Shown here: positions 7,398 through 16,304 of the stretch, piece by piece
Layout of the letters: every line of letters starts with the position of its first letter
Position numbering within the stretch: the stretch's first letter is position 1
Position numbers and translations under genes: made by a program
Source of the DNA: Amycolatopsis mongoliensis
GTDB lineage: Bacteria > Actinomycetota > Actinomycetes > Mycobacteriales > Pseudonocardiaceae
NCBI RefSeq assembly: GCF_030285665.1
Contig: NZ_CP127295.1
Location: forward strand, 2,976,001-3,040,000
DNA: 64,000 nucleotides
Direction: 5' to 3'
Notes under the pieces: model-generated
Told to the model about the DNA's origin: nothing
The model's input: the letters and a program-made list of their open reading frames with translations, nothing else
Database searches by the model: none

Positions 7398-9062
7398 TCA
7401 CTCGCGCGGACGCGGTGACGGCTTGAACGGCTTCTCCTCGACCACGACCGCCAGCGGACGACGTCGTCCACCCGGCATCGCGGCCACCATCACGACGCCC
7501 AGCAGCAGCATTGCGGTGCCCGTCCAGAACAGCGGCACGGTGTCGTACGCGCCGCCGGTGTAGGCGAGGTTCTTCACCGGCCCCTTCGGTGCCTGGCCAC
7601 CCGCGGGCGGCGTCGACGCGGTCCCGCAGACCACGCCGCCGGTCGGCGCGTACGCCCGCGCGACCTGCTCGCCGAGCGACAGCTGGGCCAGCGACGACGG
7701 CAGGTTCTTCGCCTGCTCGTCCGGCAGCAGGCTCTTGAGCTTCGTCGTCGGCAGCAGCTGCAGGTCGAACAGCCGCGCCGACGCGCCCAGCTGGAAGCCC
7801 TTGAACGGCGTGGACATCTCCGCCGACTTCTGGTCCAACCCGGCGATGCTCAGCCGCAGGACGCCGAGGTCCAGCACGGTGCCCGCCGTGGTGCCGACCT
7901 GCTGGATGCCCTTGGTCAGCGTGGAAACCAGCCCGCCGACCACCGGGATGTCGTCGAGCTGCCCGAACTGGTCGCTCAGCCCCTTCAACGGCAGCCCGAT
8001 CGGGATGTCCTTCGTCGGGTGCGCCGCGTCCAGCGTGTACAGCGTCTTGCCGGCCGCCTCGATGGTCAGCACCGGCGCGGTGTACTCCACTTTGGACGTC
8101 TTTGCGTCGCCGGTGGAGGTCACCTTGAGCGTCGGCTGGCTGGCCACCTTGATGCTCAGCGCCAGCGGCGTGCCCTTGAGGACCTCGATGTCCGCGGCCT
8201 GCAGCGTCGACGTCGACTGCACGGCCTTGTTCTTCGAGCCGGGCACGTCGACGAGCTTCACCTGCGACCGCGACGAGAGCGTGTTCGGCAGGCTCAGCAG
8301 CGAACCATTGCCGTTCGCTGCGGTCTGGCCGCCGCCCTGCAGCAGGCCACCCAGGCTCTGCAGGCCCTTGGTCAGGTCGAAGCCGCTCGCCAGCGCACTC
8401 GGGTCGAGCTTCGGCTTGAGCGCGTCCAGGCCCAGGTTCGGCATCGACGGGATGACGTTCAGCAGCGACAGGCTTGCCACCGACGTGCTCGCGTCCGCGA
8501 TGGTGTCGACGCACGGGCCGAGCGTCGGGCTCCACCGCGCGTGCGCGCTCCCGTTGAGCAGGCCCACGTTCAGCAGCGGGTTCGACGGCGCGTTCAGCCC
8601 GCCGCTGATCGGCTGCGGGTTGTCCGGCAACGCCGTCTGCACGACGCTGCCCGGCGTCTGCGGCGCGTTCCCGCCCACCGACAACCCGAACGGCGACGCC
8701 TGCGCGATCGCCTTCTCGTAGCTCAGGTAGGCGTCGGAGTTCGCCGAGGCGCTCGACAGGCCCATCCCGGCTTCGAGCGCCGACTGCTTCGGCAGGGTGT
8801 CGCCGAACCCGGGCAGGATCGTCTTCGTCGGCACGGCGTTGGGCAGCAACCGGATGATGCCGAGCGCGGTCCCCGCGTCCCCGACGGCCTGCCCCAGCGG
8901 CTGCGGCCCGATCGGCGCCGAGATCGGCGCCTGCCCCGGGTTCGCCGGCTGCGGGATCGGCGTCGTCGGATAGGTCGGGTCGGCGTTGGCCGGCGCCGCA
9001 CTGAACAGGAGCAACGCCGCGGCCGCCGGCAGGGCCACCGAACGGGGCAGTCTTCGCCGCAT
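7398..9062 (-). CDS. secreted surface protein with LAXTG sorting signal
   Basis: 554 residues from the ATG at 9062, preceded by GGAGG about 10 bp upstream; an upstream in-frame start would bury the signal peptide. MRRRLPRSVALPAAAALLLF is a Sec signal with an AxA-type site near residue 28. The long body is Ser/Thr/Leu/Gly rich with repeated LL..G..Q patterns but no known domain. The C-terminus has LAYTG, a hydrophobic stretch and a PGGRRR tail: the sorting signal recognised by actinobacterial class E sortases (LAXTG), so the protein should be linked to peptidoglycan. No sortase gene is in the window. Confidence 0.8.
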   Translation of the reverse strand: MRRRLPRSVALPAAAALLLFSAAPANADPTYPTTPIPQPANPGQAPISAPIGPQPLGQAVGDAGTALGIIRLLPNAVPTKTILPGFGDTLPKQSALEAGMGLSSASANSDAYLSYEKAIAQASPFGLSVGGNAPQTPGSVVQTALPDNPQPISGGLNAPSNPLLNVGLLNGSAHARWSPTLGPCVDTIADASTSVASLSLLNVIPSMPNLGLDALKPKLDPSALASGFDLTKGLQSLGGLLQGGGQTAANGNGSLLSLPNTLSSRSQVKLVDVPGSKNKAVQSTSTLQAADIEVLKGTPLALSIKVASQPTLKVTSTGDAKTSKVEYTAPVLTIEAAGKTLYTLDAAHPTKDIPIGLPLKGLSDQFGQLDDIPVVGGLVSTLTKGIQQVGTTAGTVLDLGVLRLSIAGLDQKSAEMSTPFKGFQLGASARLFDLQLLPTTKLKSLLPDEQAKNLPSSLAQLSLGEQVARAYAPTGGVVCGTASTPPAGGQAPKGPVKNLAYTGGAYDTVPLFWTGTAMLLLGVVMVAAMPGGRRRPLAVVVEEKPFKPSPRPRE

Positions 9063-9195
9063 GTGCCAGAGCCTCCAGATAGGTCGACCGGGGAGTGAGA
9101 CCGACGTCATAGGGCCCTAACGACGGTCCCCCCGGAAAGTAACGCCGACAGCCTCCGCTACACTTGCTCCCGTCGCCAGCGCGAGCCGGAGACAT

Positions 9196-9269
9196 GCCGC
9201 CTTAGCTCAGTCGGCCAGAGCGATTCACTCGTAATGAATAGGTCAGGGGTTCGATTCCCCTAGGCGGCT
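9196..9269 (+). tRNA. tRNA-Thr (anticodon CGT)
   Basis: 74-nt cloverleaf: acceptor arms GCCGCCT (9196-9202) and AGGCGGC (9262-9268), D-arm with GCTC/GAGC, anticodon stem ATTCA/TGAAT enclosing loop CTCGTAA (anticodon CGT), and T-arm with GGTTCGATTCC. CCA is not encoded. It reads ACG codons. Confidence 0.97.
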
Positions 9270-9281
9270 CGACAAGGTGCG

Positions 9282-9314
9282 AGGCCTCTGCCCCCAACGG
9301 GCGGGGGCCTTTTT
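9282..9314 (+). terminator. intrinsic terminator after tRNA-Thr
   Basis: AGGCC...GGCCT outer pairs with inner GCCC/GGGC, followed by TTTT at 9311-9314. Confidence 0.85.
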
Positions 9315-9446
9315 CCTTGTCTCGCGTGTCTTGTGGGGCTTCGCTCCACACCCCGTCCGGCGGGCTCCGCCCCCGGCCCCCGCCCCGCTCGCCTTGCGTT
9401 GTCGGGTGCCATTTTCTTTTCCAGAACCACCCGGTTGAGGGGACTT

Positions 9447-10160
9447 CTAGTGGCTTGCTCGTTGGCGGGTTCTCTCCTGGAGGTCTTCGTACCAACGGCT
9501 TCCCCGGCGGCCGCAGTTGTCGCGGATGTGGTCTCTCAGCTTGCCCGTCGCCTGGTTGAACCGGGTCAGCTCCGTGTCGCTCCGGTTGATCTCCTGCTGG
9601 ACCTGGCCCACTCCGCCGGACAGGGCTCGGACAGTTGCGCGCGTTTGCTCCGCGTGGCGGCGGAGGCGGGTTGATCCTTGGGCCGCCCTTGCCAGGTGGT
9701 TCTCCAGCTTGCGGACGCCCGCTGCCAGCTCTCTCTTCGAGCCGATCGCCTGGTGTTTGTGGCCGTGCCACTCGTCCGCCAGCTTGCGGGATGTGTGGTG
9801 GCGCTGGGTCAGGAGCTGGAAGTTCACCTCGCCGCGCGTGGTGCGGCGCAGCTCGTCCAGCTCCCGGGACTTGCGCTCCAGCACCACCCGGTCCGCGGCC
9901 AGCACCTGGATCGCCCGGTCCGAGCGCTTGCGCAGCCGCTCCACCTCGGCTGCCTGCCTGGTGATCGTCGCCATCTCCGCCTGCTCGGCGGATGCGCGCC
10001 GGCGGCGGCGGAACAGCAGGTCGATTGCCAGCAGGACCGATACGACCGGGACCAGGTACGGCCATTCGTGGGCCAGGAGCCGGATCACCCCCTCGATCAG
10101 GGAGGAAAGCAGGACGAGGGCGAACAACGCGCCCATCAGGCAGCCGAGCAGCTTTTGCAC
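9447..10160 (-). CDS. membrane-anchored coiled-coil protein, unknown function
   Basis: 237 residues from GTG 10160. Residues ~4-50 hold two hydrophobic segments separated by a short HEWPY loop, followed by RRRRR, so the rest is cytoplasmic. Residues ~58-237 are almost continuous heptad-like coiled coil, rich in Arg, Glu and Leu, with no enzyme motif. The start lies 17 bp after the stop of the adjacent upstream gene, so the two are probably co-transcribed and may form one membrane-linked complex. The ribosome binding site is weak. Family not recognised. Confidence 0.65.
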   Translation of the reverse strand: MQKLLGCLMGALFALVLLSSLIEGVIRLLAHEWPYLVPVVSVLLAIDLLFRRRRRASAEQAEMATITRQAAEVERLRKRSDRAIQVLAADRVVLERKSRELDELRRTTRGEVNFQLLTQRHHTSRKLADEWHGHKHQAIGSKRELAAGVRKLENHLARAAQGSTRLRRHAEQTRATVRALSGGVGQVQQEINRSDTELTRFNQATGKLRDHIRDNCGRRGSRWYEDLQERTRQRASH

Positions 10161-10176
10161 CGGGAGATCGCTTCCG

Positions 10177-10680
10177 TCAGCGGCGGGAATCCAGGCCGCG
10201 CCAGACCGCGATGGCCGTCTTCGTGTCGGCGACCGACAGCGAGTCGCTGAGCCGGACCAGCGTGTCGCCGCTGTTCGCGTGGTGGCCGATGATCTGGCCG
10301 GACAGGATCGTCAGCGTGCCCTGCGTCGCGATCCGCTCGTCGGGCGAAACGCGCAGGTCGCAGGCCATCCGGACCATCTCGCGGTAGCCGTGGTGCAGCT
10401 CGTCGAGGGACACCTTGATCTGCTCGCTGTCGCGCATCCGCGTGTCGAAGAGCCCGACGATCGCGCGCTGGCGGGTGTGGATCAGCTTCGCCGCGGCGTC
10501 CTGCCGGGCCTGCAGCCCGCCCTTCTCCAGCCGGAACCGGCCGATCTCGACCGTGCACGCCCCGACCGTCGCGACGATCTCGGCCGCCGTACCCAGTGGG
10601 TTGAGGGCCTTCGCCACGCTGGTGACCGAATCCGCGAGCACGGCCCGCCCGTTCCGCATCCTGATGAGCTCGTTGAGCAT
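10177..10680 (-). CDS. conserved-looking helical protein, unknown function
   Basis: 167 residues from ATG 10680; a GTG at 10725 would add 15 poorly ordered residues, so the start is uncertain. The protein is soluble and mostly helical, with a glycine/alanine segment near residues 25-45 (LNPLGTAAEIVATVGACTVE) that could insert in a membrane or pack in a core. It is first in a two-gene minus-strand unit with the coiled-coil membrane protein gene at 9447-10160. No motif points to a reaction. Confidence 0.6.
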   Translation of the reverse strand: MLNELIRMRNGRAVLADSVTSVAKALNPLGTAAEIVATVGACTVEIGRFRLEKGGLQARQDAAAKLIHTRQRAIVGLFDTRMRDSEQIKVSLDELHHGYREMVRMACDLRVSPDERIATQGTLTILSGQIIGHHANSGDTLVRLSDSLSVADTKTAIAVWRGLDSRR

Positions 10681-10786
10681 GTGACGTCGATCGTGGCCCG
10701 ACTCCGCTTCGTTACAACTCACCACTCTGAGTGATCAATTGCGGAGCTGAATGCCTTCGAGGTGGAGAGATCACCGCCCGAACGAG

Positions 10787-10819
10787 CGAAGGCCCCCGGC
10801 TTGTGGCCGGGGGCCTTCG
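10787..10819. terminator. strong GC hairpin downstream of greA-like gene
   Basis: A perfect 14-bp stem (10787-10800 with 10806-10819) around loop TTGTG, about 14 bp past the stop of the minus-strand GreA-like gene. There is no U-tract on either side, as in many actinobacterial terminators. Confidence 0.7.
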
Positions 10820-10832
10820 GACCAGCGGGGGC

Positions 10833-11288
10833 TTACTTCGGTGGGGTCACCTTGACCACGGTGGCCTTCGCGTCGCCTCGGGGGGTTCGGTAGGTGATCT
10901 GGTCGCCCGCCTTGCGGCCGACCAGGGCCAGGCCCAGGGGGCTGTCGGAGGTGATCGCGTCCGCGTCTTCGCCCGGGACCGTCACCACCTGGAACGTCTC
11001 TTCGTCGCCGTCCGAGAAGCGGAGGGCGACCATCGTGCCGTCGGGGAGCTGGGCGTTGCCGTAGCCGCCGTGCTCCATCTTCGCGGCCAGGTCGGCGATC
11101 TGGCGGTCGAGCCGGGCCGCGGCCTCCGCGCGGTCGATCACGTCCGCCTGGTCCGCCGCGTCCCCCGTGCGCTCCTGCTCGCCGGGTTGCGGCGCGAGAG
11201 CTTCGCGTTGCGCGCGCAAGTTCGCGATTTCCTTCTCCAGCTGGCTGCGCGCGGCCGAGCTGAGCCCCTTGTCCCCTGAGATCACCAT
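10833..11288 (-). CDS. GreA/GreB family transcript cleavage factor
   Basis: 151 residues from ATG 11288 (MVISGDKGLS); the upstream in-frame extension is unlike the family. An N-terminal coiled coil (residues ~8-70, with acidic DAADQADVID at the tip) is followed by a C-terminal FKBP-like domain with SPLGLALVGRKAGD, the family signature (S.L..AL.G...GD). GreA proteins enter the secondary channel of RNA polymerase and stimulate cleavage in backtracked complexes. The protein is on the short side for GreA (~158-164) and may be a second paralogue rather than the main copy. Confidence 0.8.
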   Translation of the reverse strand: MVISGDKGLSSAARSQLEKEIANLRAQREALAPQPGEQERTGDAADQADVIDRAEAAARLDRQIADLAAKMEHGGYGNAQLPDGTMVALRFSDGDEETFQVVTVPGEDADAITSDSPLGLALVGRKAGDQITYRTPRGDAKATVVKVTPPK

Positions 11289-11410
11289 GCGCGCATTGTC
11301 CGCTGCGCGGACCGGGGTGGCCAATCCGGTTTTTCACCCCGGGGCCACCCGCAGGACGTCTGCCCTAGGATTCGGGGCTGCAGTCCAGGAAGAAGGTAAC
11401 GAGAATCACC

Positions 11411-11998
11411 GTGAGCGCAGTCCCCGGTCGCAGCGAGCGGCTCTCTCCCAACCAGTTGGCCAAGCAGGAACAGATCGTCGAAGCCGCGCGCGTCGTCCTC
11501 GCGCGCGACGGGCTCGCCGGGTGCACCGTGCGGGCCATCGCCGACGCCGGCCCGCTCACCAAGAGCGCGATCCACTACTACTTCGCCGACATCGACGTCC
11601 TCATCGACCGCGCCATGGCCGCGCACATCACCGCCTTCGCCGCCGGCCTGCGCGAGGTCGCCGCCCGGTACGACGACCCGCGCGAGCGGCTGTTCGCCGT
11701 CCTCGAGGAGTACCTGAGCGTCTTCGCCGCGAACCCGAACGCGGCGTTCCTCTGGTTCGAGTACTGGATCGCGGCCGGGCGCGCGCAGCATCCGCAGGCC
11801 ATCGACGTCATGCTCACCTCGCTCACGGAGCTGCTGGCCGAGCTGCTCGCCCCGCTGGACGTCGACGACCCGCGGGCGCGGGCCCGCGCGCTGCTGTCGT
11901 ACCTGCTGGGCACGGTCGTCCAGCAGCGGGTGCGCCCGCGGCCGTTCGCCACGCTGCGTGCCGACATCGAGGCGCTCTGCTTCGCCAACTACGGCTAG
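11411..11998 (+). CDS. TetR family transcriptional regulator
   Basis: 195 residues from GTG 11411, about 10 bp after an AAGGT-type site. The N-terminal HTH spans ~20-65: QIVEAARVVLARDGLAGCTVRAIADAG then TKSAIHYYFADIDVLID, the classic TetR helix-turn-helix with tyrosine pair. The C-terminal ligand domain is all-helical with no recognisable ligand. The gene is divergent from the GreA-like gene and is followed by the M14 carboxypeptidase gene; the dyad between them at 12012 is a candidate binding site. Confidence 0.9.
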   Translation: MSAVPGRSERLSPNQLAKQEQIVEAARVVLARDGLAGCTVRAIADAGPLTKSAIHYYFADIDVLIDRAMAAHITAFAAGLREVAARYDDPRERLFAVLEEYLSVFAANPNAAFLWFEYWIAAGRAQHPQAIDVMLTSLTELLAELLAPLDVDDPRARARALLSYLLGTVVQQRVRPRPFATLRADIEALCFANYG

Positions 11999-12011
11999 CA
12001 ACGCCCTTTAG

Positions 12012-12029
12012 ATCCGTAGACGTACGGAT
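12012..12029. promoter_or_regulatory. 18-bp dyad, candidate TetR operator
   Basis: ATCCGTA-GACG-TACGGAT has perfect 7-bp arms, 14 bp after the TetR gene and 60 bp before the carboxypeptidase start. Its size and symmetry suit a TetR dimer. No second copy was found upstream of the regulator itself. Confidence 0.4.
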
Positions 12030-12087
12030 TGCGCACTACGTCCGGCTCCGGCCAAGGTCGGGGAACCCCTCGAGAGCAGGAGACGTG

Positions 12088-13311
12088 ATGCGCCCACGAA
12101 CGTGCCTGACGGCGGCCGCGGCCGCCCTCTTGATGCTCACGGCCGGCGGTCAGGCCGGCGCCGCCCAGCCCGCCGGACCGCAGGTGTACGAGGTGAGCGG
12201 CTCCGGCACGGCCCAGCAGCGCACCGAGGTCGCCCGGACCGGCGCCGACGTCCTCGACAGCACGAACGGCACGACGACGGTCATCGCCAACCCCGGCGAA
12301 GCGGCCCAGCTGCGCGCGCTCGGCTTCGGCGTCAAGGCGCTCGGCGCGGTCAACCGGCCGCAGAGCACCGCGACCGCCGAGGACTTCCCGGCCGGCTACA
12401 CCGGCTACCACACCTACGCCGAAACCCAGACCGAGCTGCAGAAGGCTGTCGCGAACTACCCGTCGCTCACGAAGCTCGGCAGCGCCGGCACGTCCTACGA
12501 AGGCCGCGCGCTGTCGCTGATCAAGATCTCCGACAACGCCGCGACGGACGAGAACGAGCCCGAGGTGCTCTTCACCTGCAACCAGCACGCGCGCGAGCAC
12601 CTCACCACCGAGATGTGCCTGCACATCGTGCAGCGGCTGACCAGTGGGTACGCGACGGATCCCGCGATCAAGCGGCTCGTCGACAGCACCGAGATCTGGG
12701 TCGTGCCGAGCGTCAACCCGGACGGCTCCGAGTACGACATCTCCGGTGGCACGTTCCACAGCTGGCGCAAGAACCGCCAGGGTCCCGGCACCGACACGAA
12801 CCGCAACTGGGGCCACAAGTGGGGCTGCTGCGGCGGCTCGTCGGGCTCGACGTCCAGCGAGACCTACCGCGGCACGGCGGCGTTCTCCGCGCCCGAGGCC
12901 CGGGCCGTCTCGAACTGGGTGAACTCGCGGGTGGTCGGCGGCGTCCAGCAGATCAAGACGCACATCGACTTCCACACCTACTCCGAGCTGGTGCTCTGGC
13001 CGTTCGGCTACACCTACGCCGACACCGCGCCGGGCCTGACCGCGGCCGAGGCGCAGAAGTTCCAGACGCTCGGCAGGCAGATGGCGGCGACCAACGGCTA
13101 CACGCCGCAGCAGTCCAGCGACCTCTACATCACCGACGGCAGCGTCAACGACTGGATGTGGGCGACGCACAAGATCTGGAGCTTCACCTTCGAGATGTAC
13201 CCGAAGGGCAGCAGCCCGGGCTTCTACCCGCGCGACACCCAGATCGTCCCGCAGACCACGCGCAACGACCAAGCCGTCGACATCCTGATCAACGCGGCGA
13301 TCACCGGCTGA
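12088..13311 (+). CDS. secreted M14 zinc carboxypeptidase
   Basis: 407 residues from ATG 12088, with GAGCAGGAG upstream. Signal peptide residues ~1-26 (MRPRTCLTAAAAALLMLTAG, AxA site). A propeptide precedes the peptidase M14 domain (~105-405): zinc ligands His167 and Glu170 in HAREH and His296 in HIDFH, substrate-binding NPDG and TNRNW motifs, and the catalytic Glu369 in FTFEMYP. It is of the carboxypeptidase T/A type and is probably exported to digest extracellular peptides. All catalytic residues are present. It may be controlled by the upstream TetR protein. Confidence 0.92.
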   Translation: MRPRTCLTAAAAALLMLTAGGQAGAAQPAGPQVYEVSGSGTAQQRTEVARTGADVLDSTNGTTTVIANPGEAAQLRALGFGVKALGAVNRPQSTATAEDFPAGYTGYHTYAETQTELQKAVANYPSLTKLGSAGTSYEGRALSLIKISDNAATDENEPEVLFTCNQHAREHLTTEMCLHIVQRLTSGYATDPAIKRLVDSTEIWVVPSVNPDGSEYDISGGTFHSWRKNRQGPGTDTNRNWGHKWGCCGGSSGSTSSETYRGTAAFSAPEARAVSNWVNSRVVGGVQQIKTHIDFHTYSELVLWPFGYTYADTAPGLTAAEAQKFQTLGRQMAATNGYTPQQSSDLYITDGSVNDWMWATHKIWSFTFEMYPKGSSPGFYPRDTQIVPQTTRNDQAVDILINAAITG

Positions 13312-13339
13312 CGCTCCGGGCGCGGTCTAGGGTGCGGGC

Positions 13340-13864
13340 ATGCCTCTGTTCTCGTTCGAAGGGCTCAGCCCGCAGGTCCACCCGGACGCCTGGATCGCGC
13401 CCACCGCCACCCTCGTCGGCGATGTCGTCGTCGAGAAGGGCGCCTCGGTCTGGTACGGCGCCGTGCTGCGCGCCGATTTCGGCAAGATCGTCGTCCGGGA
13501 GGGCGCCAACATCCAGGACAACTCCGTCGTGCACGTCAACATCGGCAAGGTGTGCGAGATCGGCAAGAACGCCACCGTCGGCCACCAGTGCCTGGTGCAC
13601 GACTGCACGGTCGGCGAGCAGGCCCTGATCGGGAACGGGTCCACGATCCTGGACGACGCGAAGATCGGCGAGCGGACGCTGGTCGCGGCCGGGGCCACCG
13701 TGACGCCGGGTACCGAGGTGCCGTCCGAGGTCGTCGCGATGGGCAGCCCGGCCAAGAAGTTCGTGCCGCTCACCGACTCCGCACGGATGTGGGTCGAGCA
13801 CAACGCGCCCGTCTACCAGGACCTGGCGAAACGGCACAAGGCCGGCGTCGAAGCCTTGGATTGA
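13340..13864 (+). CDS. gamma-carbonic anhydrase family protein (left-handed beta-helix)
   Basis: 174 residues, the usual length for YrdA/PaaY-type proteins. Hexapeptide repeats ([LIV]G..) run from ~20 to 140, followed by a C-terminal helix. Candidate zinc ligands are the His in NSVVHVN (~residue 67) and the two His in GHQCLVHDC (~84 and 89). Members of this fold are trimeric; some hydrate CO2 and many have an unknown substrate. The gene ends exactly where the MerR-type -35 of the next gene begins, so that promoter overlaps its stop codon. Confidence 0.88.
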   Translation: MPLFSFEGLSPQVHPDAWIAPTATLVGDVVVEKGASVWYGAVLRADFGKIVVREGANIQDNSVVHVNIGKVCEIGKNATVGHQCLVHDCTVGEQALIGNGSTILDDAKIGERTLVAAGATVTPGTEVPSEVVAMGSPAKKFVPLTDSARMWVEHNAPVYQDLAKRHKAGVEALD

Positions 13865-13891
13865 CTCTCCAGTAACTGGAGACTCTAGCTT
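13861..13891 (+). promoter_or_regulatory. MerR-type leaderless promoter of the L11 paralogue
   Basis: -35 TTGACT (13861-13866), a 19-bp spacer containing the palindrome CTCCAGTAACTGGAG (13867-13881), and -10 TAGCTT (13886-13891). The 19-bp spacing is the hallmark of MerR-activated promoters. The -10 ends 6 bp before the ATG at 13898, so the mRNA should be leaderless. Confidence 0.7.
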
Positions 13892-13897
13892 CGGGGC

Positions 13898-14326
13898 ATG
13901 GCTCCGAAGACGAAGAAGCAGACCCACCAGGTCACCCTGGAACTCACCGCGGGCAACGCCCCGGTCGTCGACCTCGGCAAGATGCTGGGGCAGACCGGGG
14001 TCAACCTCGTCGAGATCAAGAAGGCCTACGACGCGGCGACCGCGGCCCAGCGCGGCGACATCGTGCCCGTGGTCGTCTCGGTGTTCGAAGACCGCTCGTT
14101 CGCGCTGCGGCTCAAGACGCCGCCGACCTCGTTCCTCATCAAGAAGGCGTTGGGGGACAAGGGTTCGTCGCGGCCCGGGCACGAGGTCGCCGGCAAGATC
14201 ACGCGCGACCAGTTGCGCGAGATCGCCGAGCGCAAGCTGCCGGACCTCAACACCTCCGACGTCGAGATGGCGATGCGCACGATCGCGGGCACGGCCCGCT
14301 CCATGGGCGTCGTGGTCGTCGACTGA
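13898..14326 (+). CDS. diverged paralogue of ribosomal protein L11
   Basis: 142 residues, collinear with L11 end to end: LGQTGVNLVEIKKAYDAAT, IVPVVVSVFEDRSF, KTPPTSFLIKKALG, then the RNA-binding domain with AGKITRDQLREIAERKLPDLN and TIAGTARSMG. The N-terminal proline-rich segment (PxPPVGPALGQ in ordinary L11) is replaced by APVVDLGKMLGQ, losing the prolines that line the thiostrepton pocket on the ribosome. The gene is far from a nusG-rplK-rplA operon, has its own MerR-type promoter and is coupled to the zinc-finger gene 1 bp downstream. It may replace L11 under stress or confer thiopeptide tolerance (inference). Confidence 0.85.
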   Translation: MAPKTKKQTHQVTLELTAGNAPVVDLGKMLGQTGVNLVEIKKAYDAATAAQRGDIVPVVVSVFEDRSFALRLKTPPTSFLIKKALGDKGSSRPGHEVAGKITRDQLREIAERKLPDLNTSDVEMAMRTIAGTARSMGVVVVD

Positions 14327-14327
14327 C

Positions 14328-14732
14328 GTGCGCAAGCACGCGGTCGTGCCGCCGTTCCGCGCGCTGGACCCCGAGCTCGGGGTGGCGGAACGGTTGCTGC
14401 GCAAGGGAAATCCGGAACTGTGCGGGATCGCCGCGCAGCTCCCCGACGAACAAGCGGCCGCGCGCCGCCTCAACGCCGTACTGGCGGAGGCCGGGGCGCG
14501 GCCGCGGCTCGTCGGCACGGGCGCGGCGTGGCGGATCGTCTACGTGACGCCGCGGGCGGAGGCCGGCGAGCTGGCGGCCGGGGCCGCGGGACTCGCGGAG
14601 CTCGTCACGGTCGGCGGCTGGCGGCGGGTGAAGCGCTGCGCGACCTGCGCCCGGCCGTTCTGCGACCGCACCTCGGGCTGCACCCGCAAGTGGTGCGCCG
14701 AACACCGTCGAGCCTCGAGCGCGGTGGACTAG
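14328..14732 (+). CDS. small CGNR-like zinc-finger protein
   Basis: 134 residues from GTG 14328, one base after the L11 paralogue stop, so almost certainly in the same transcript. The body (1-95) is helical and unlike known families. The C-terminus has [20 protein letters not shown] (~102-121) then EH, resembling the treble-clef zinc finger of CGNR proteins (CxxC...D.S..R.WC) but without the final CGNR tetrapeptide. It could bind nucleic acid, perhaps rRNA or the operon's promoter. Exact role unknown. Confidence 0.65.
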   Translation: MRKHAVVPPFRALDPELGVAERLLRKGNPELCGIAAQLPDEQAAARRLNAVLAEAGARPRLVGTGAAWRIVYVTPRAEAGELAAGAAGLAELVTVGGWRRVKRCATCARPFCDRTSGCTRKWCAEHRRASSAVD

Positions 14733-14740
14733 GCTGCTTC

Positions 14741-14830
14741 CCGCAGCAGCGACTGGCGCCATCGAGGTGGAGCACCACCGGGAAGCGACGACGAGGCCGG
14801 CACCGCGCGCCTGGGTGAAGGCCACTCCAG
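14741..14830 (+). ncRNA. ZTP (pfl) riboswitch upstream of glyA
   Basis: Conserved blocks of the pfl motif appear in order: GCGACTGGCGCC (14749-14760), a GGTGGAGCACCACC hairpin then GGGAAGCGACG (to ~14791), a variable linker, and CGCGCCTGGGTGAAG (14806-14820), which carries the CGCC-TGGG ligand-binding half. ZTP/ZMP accumulates when 10-formyl-THF is short, and pfl riboswitches commonly turn on glyA and folate/purine genes. The glyA ATG lies about 25 bp beyond, so control is probably at translation or at a short expression platform. Confidence 0.85.
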
Positions 14831-14844
14831 AGCCGGAGTACGCC

Positions 14845-16113
<1,269 letters not shown>

Positions 16114-16120
16114 CACCTGA

Positions 16121-16177
16121 GCCGTGAAGGACTCCTTACCGGCCATAAGCGCCGGTAAGGAGTCCTTCACGGCTTTT
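16121..16177. repeat. intergenic palindrome R1, acting as glyA terminator
   Basis: Perfect 22-bp arms (16121-16142 and 16152-16173; core GTGAAGGACTCCTTAC) around CCATAAGCG, followed by TTTT. The same element with paired changes recurs at 17971. It also fits an intrinsic terminator for glyA. Confidence 0.85.
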
Positions 16178-16237
16178 CGGACCGGGGAGACCGGGCTCAC
16201 AGAAAAGTTGATTGCACCATACAAGCTTCCGAGGAAT

Positions 16238-16277
16238 ACTTGGCCGAGGCAAGTAGTTGACGGGTACAAGCAACTAC
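16238..16277. promoter_or_regulatory. two inverted repeats in front of the exporter gene
   Basis: ACTTG/CAAGT (16238-16254) and GTAGTTG/CAACTAC (16253-16277) overlap in an A+T-richer leader, with a TTGACG at 16257-16262 that could be a -35 element. They suggest repressor control of the exporter at 16305. No regulator gene is adjacent, so the regulator would act from elsewhere. Confidence 0.4.
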
Positions 16278-16304
16278 GGCGAAGGCTTACCAAGGGAGAC
16301 CACC

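Noticed and set aside
14767..14844. N-terminal extension of glyA
   Set aside because: It would be translated from inside the ZTP riboswitch, and the family begins at the downstream ATG.
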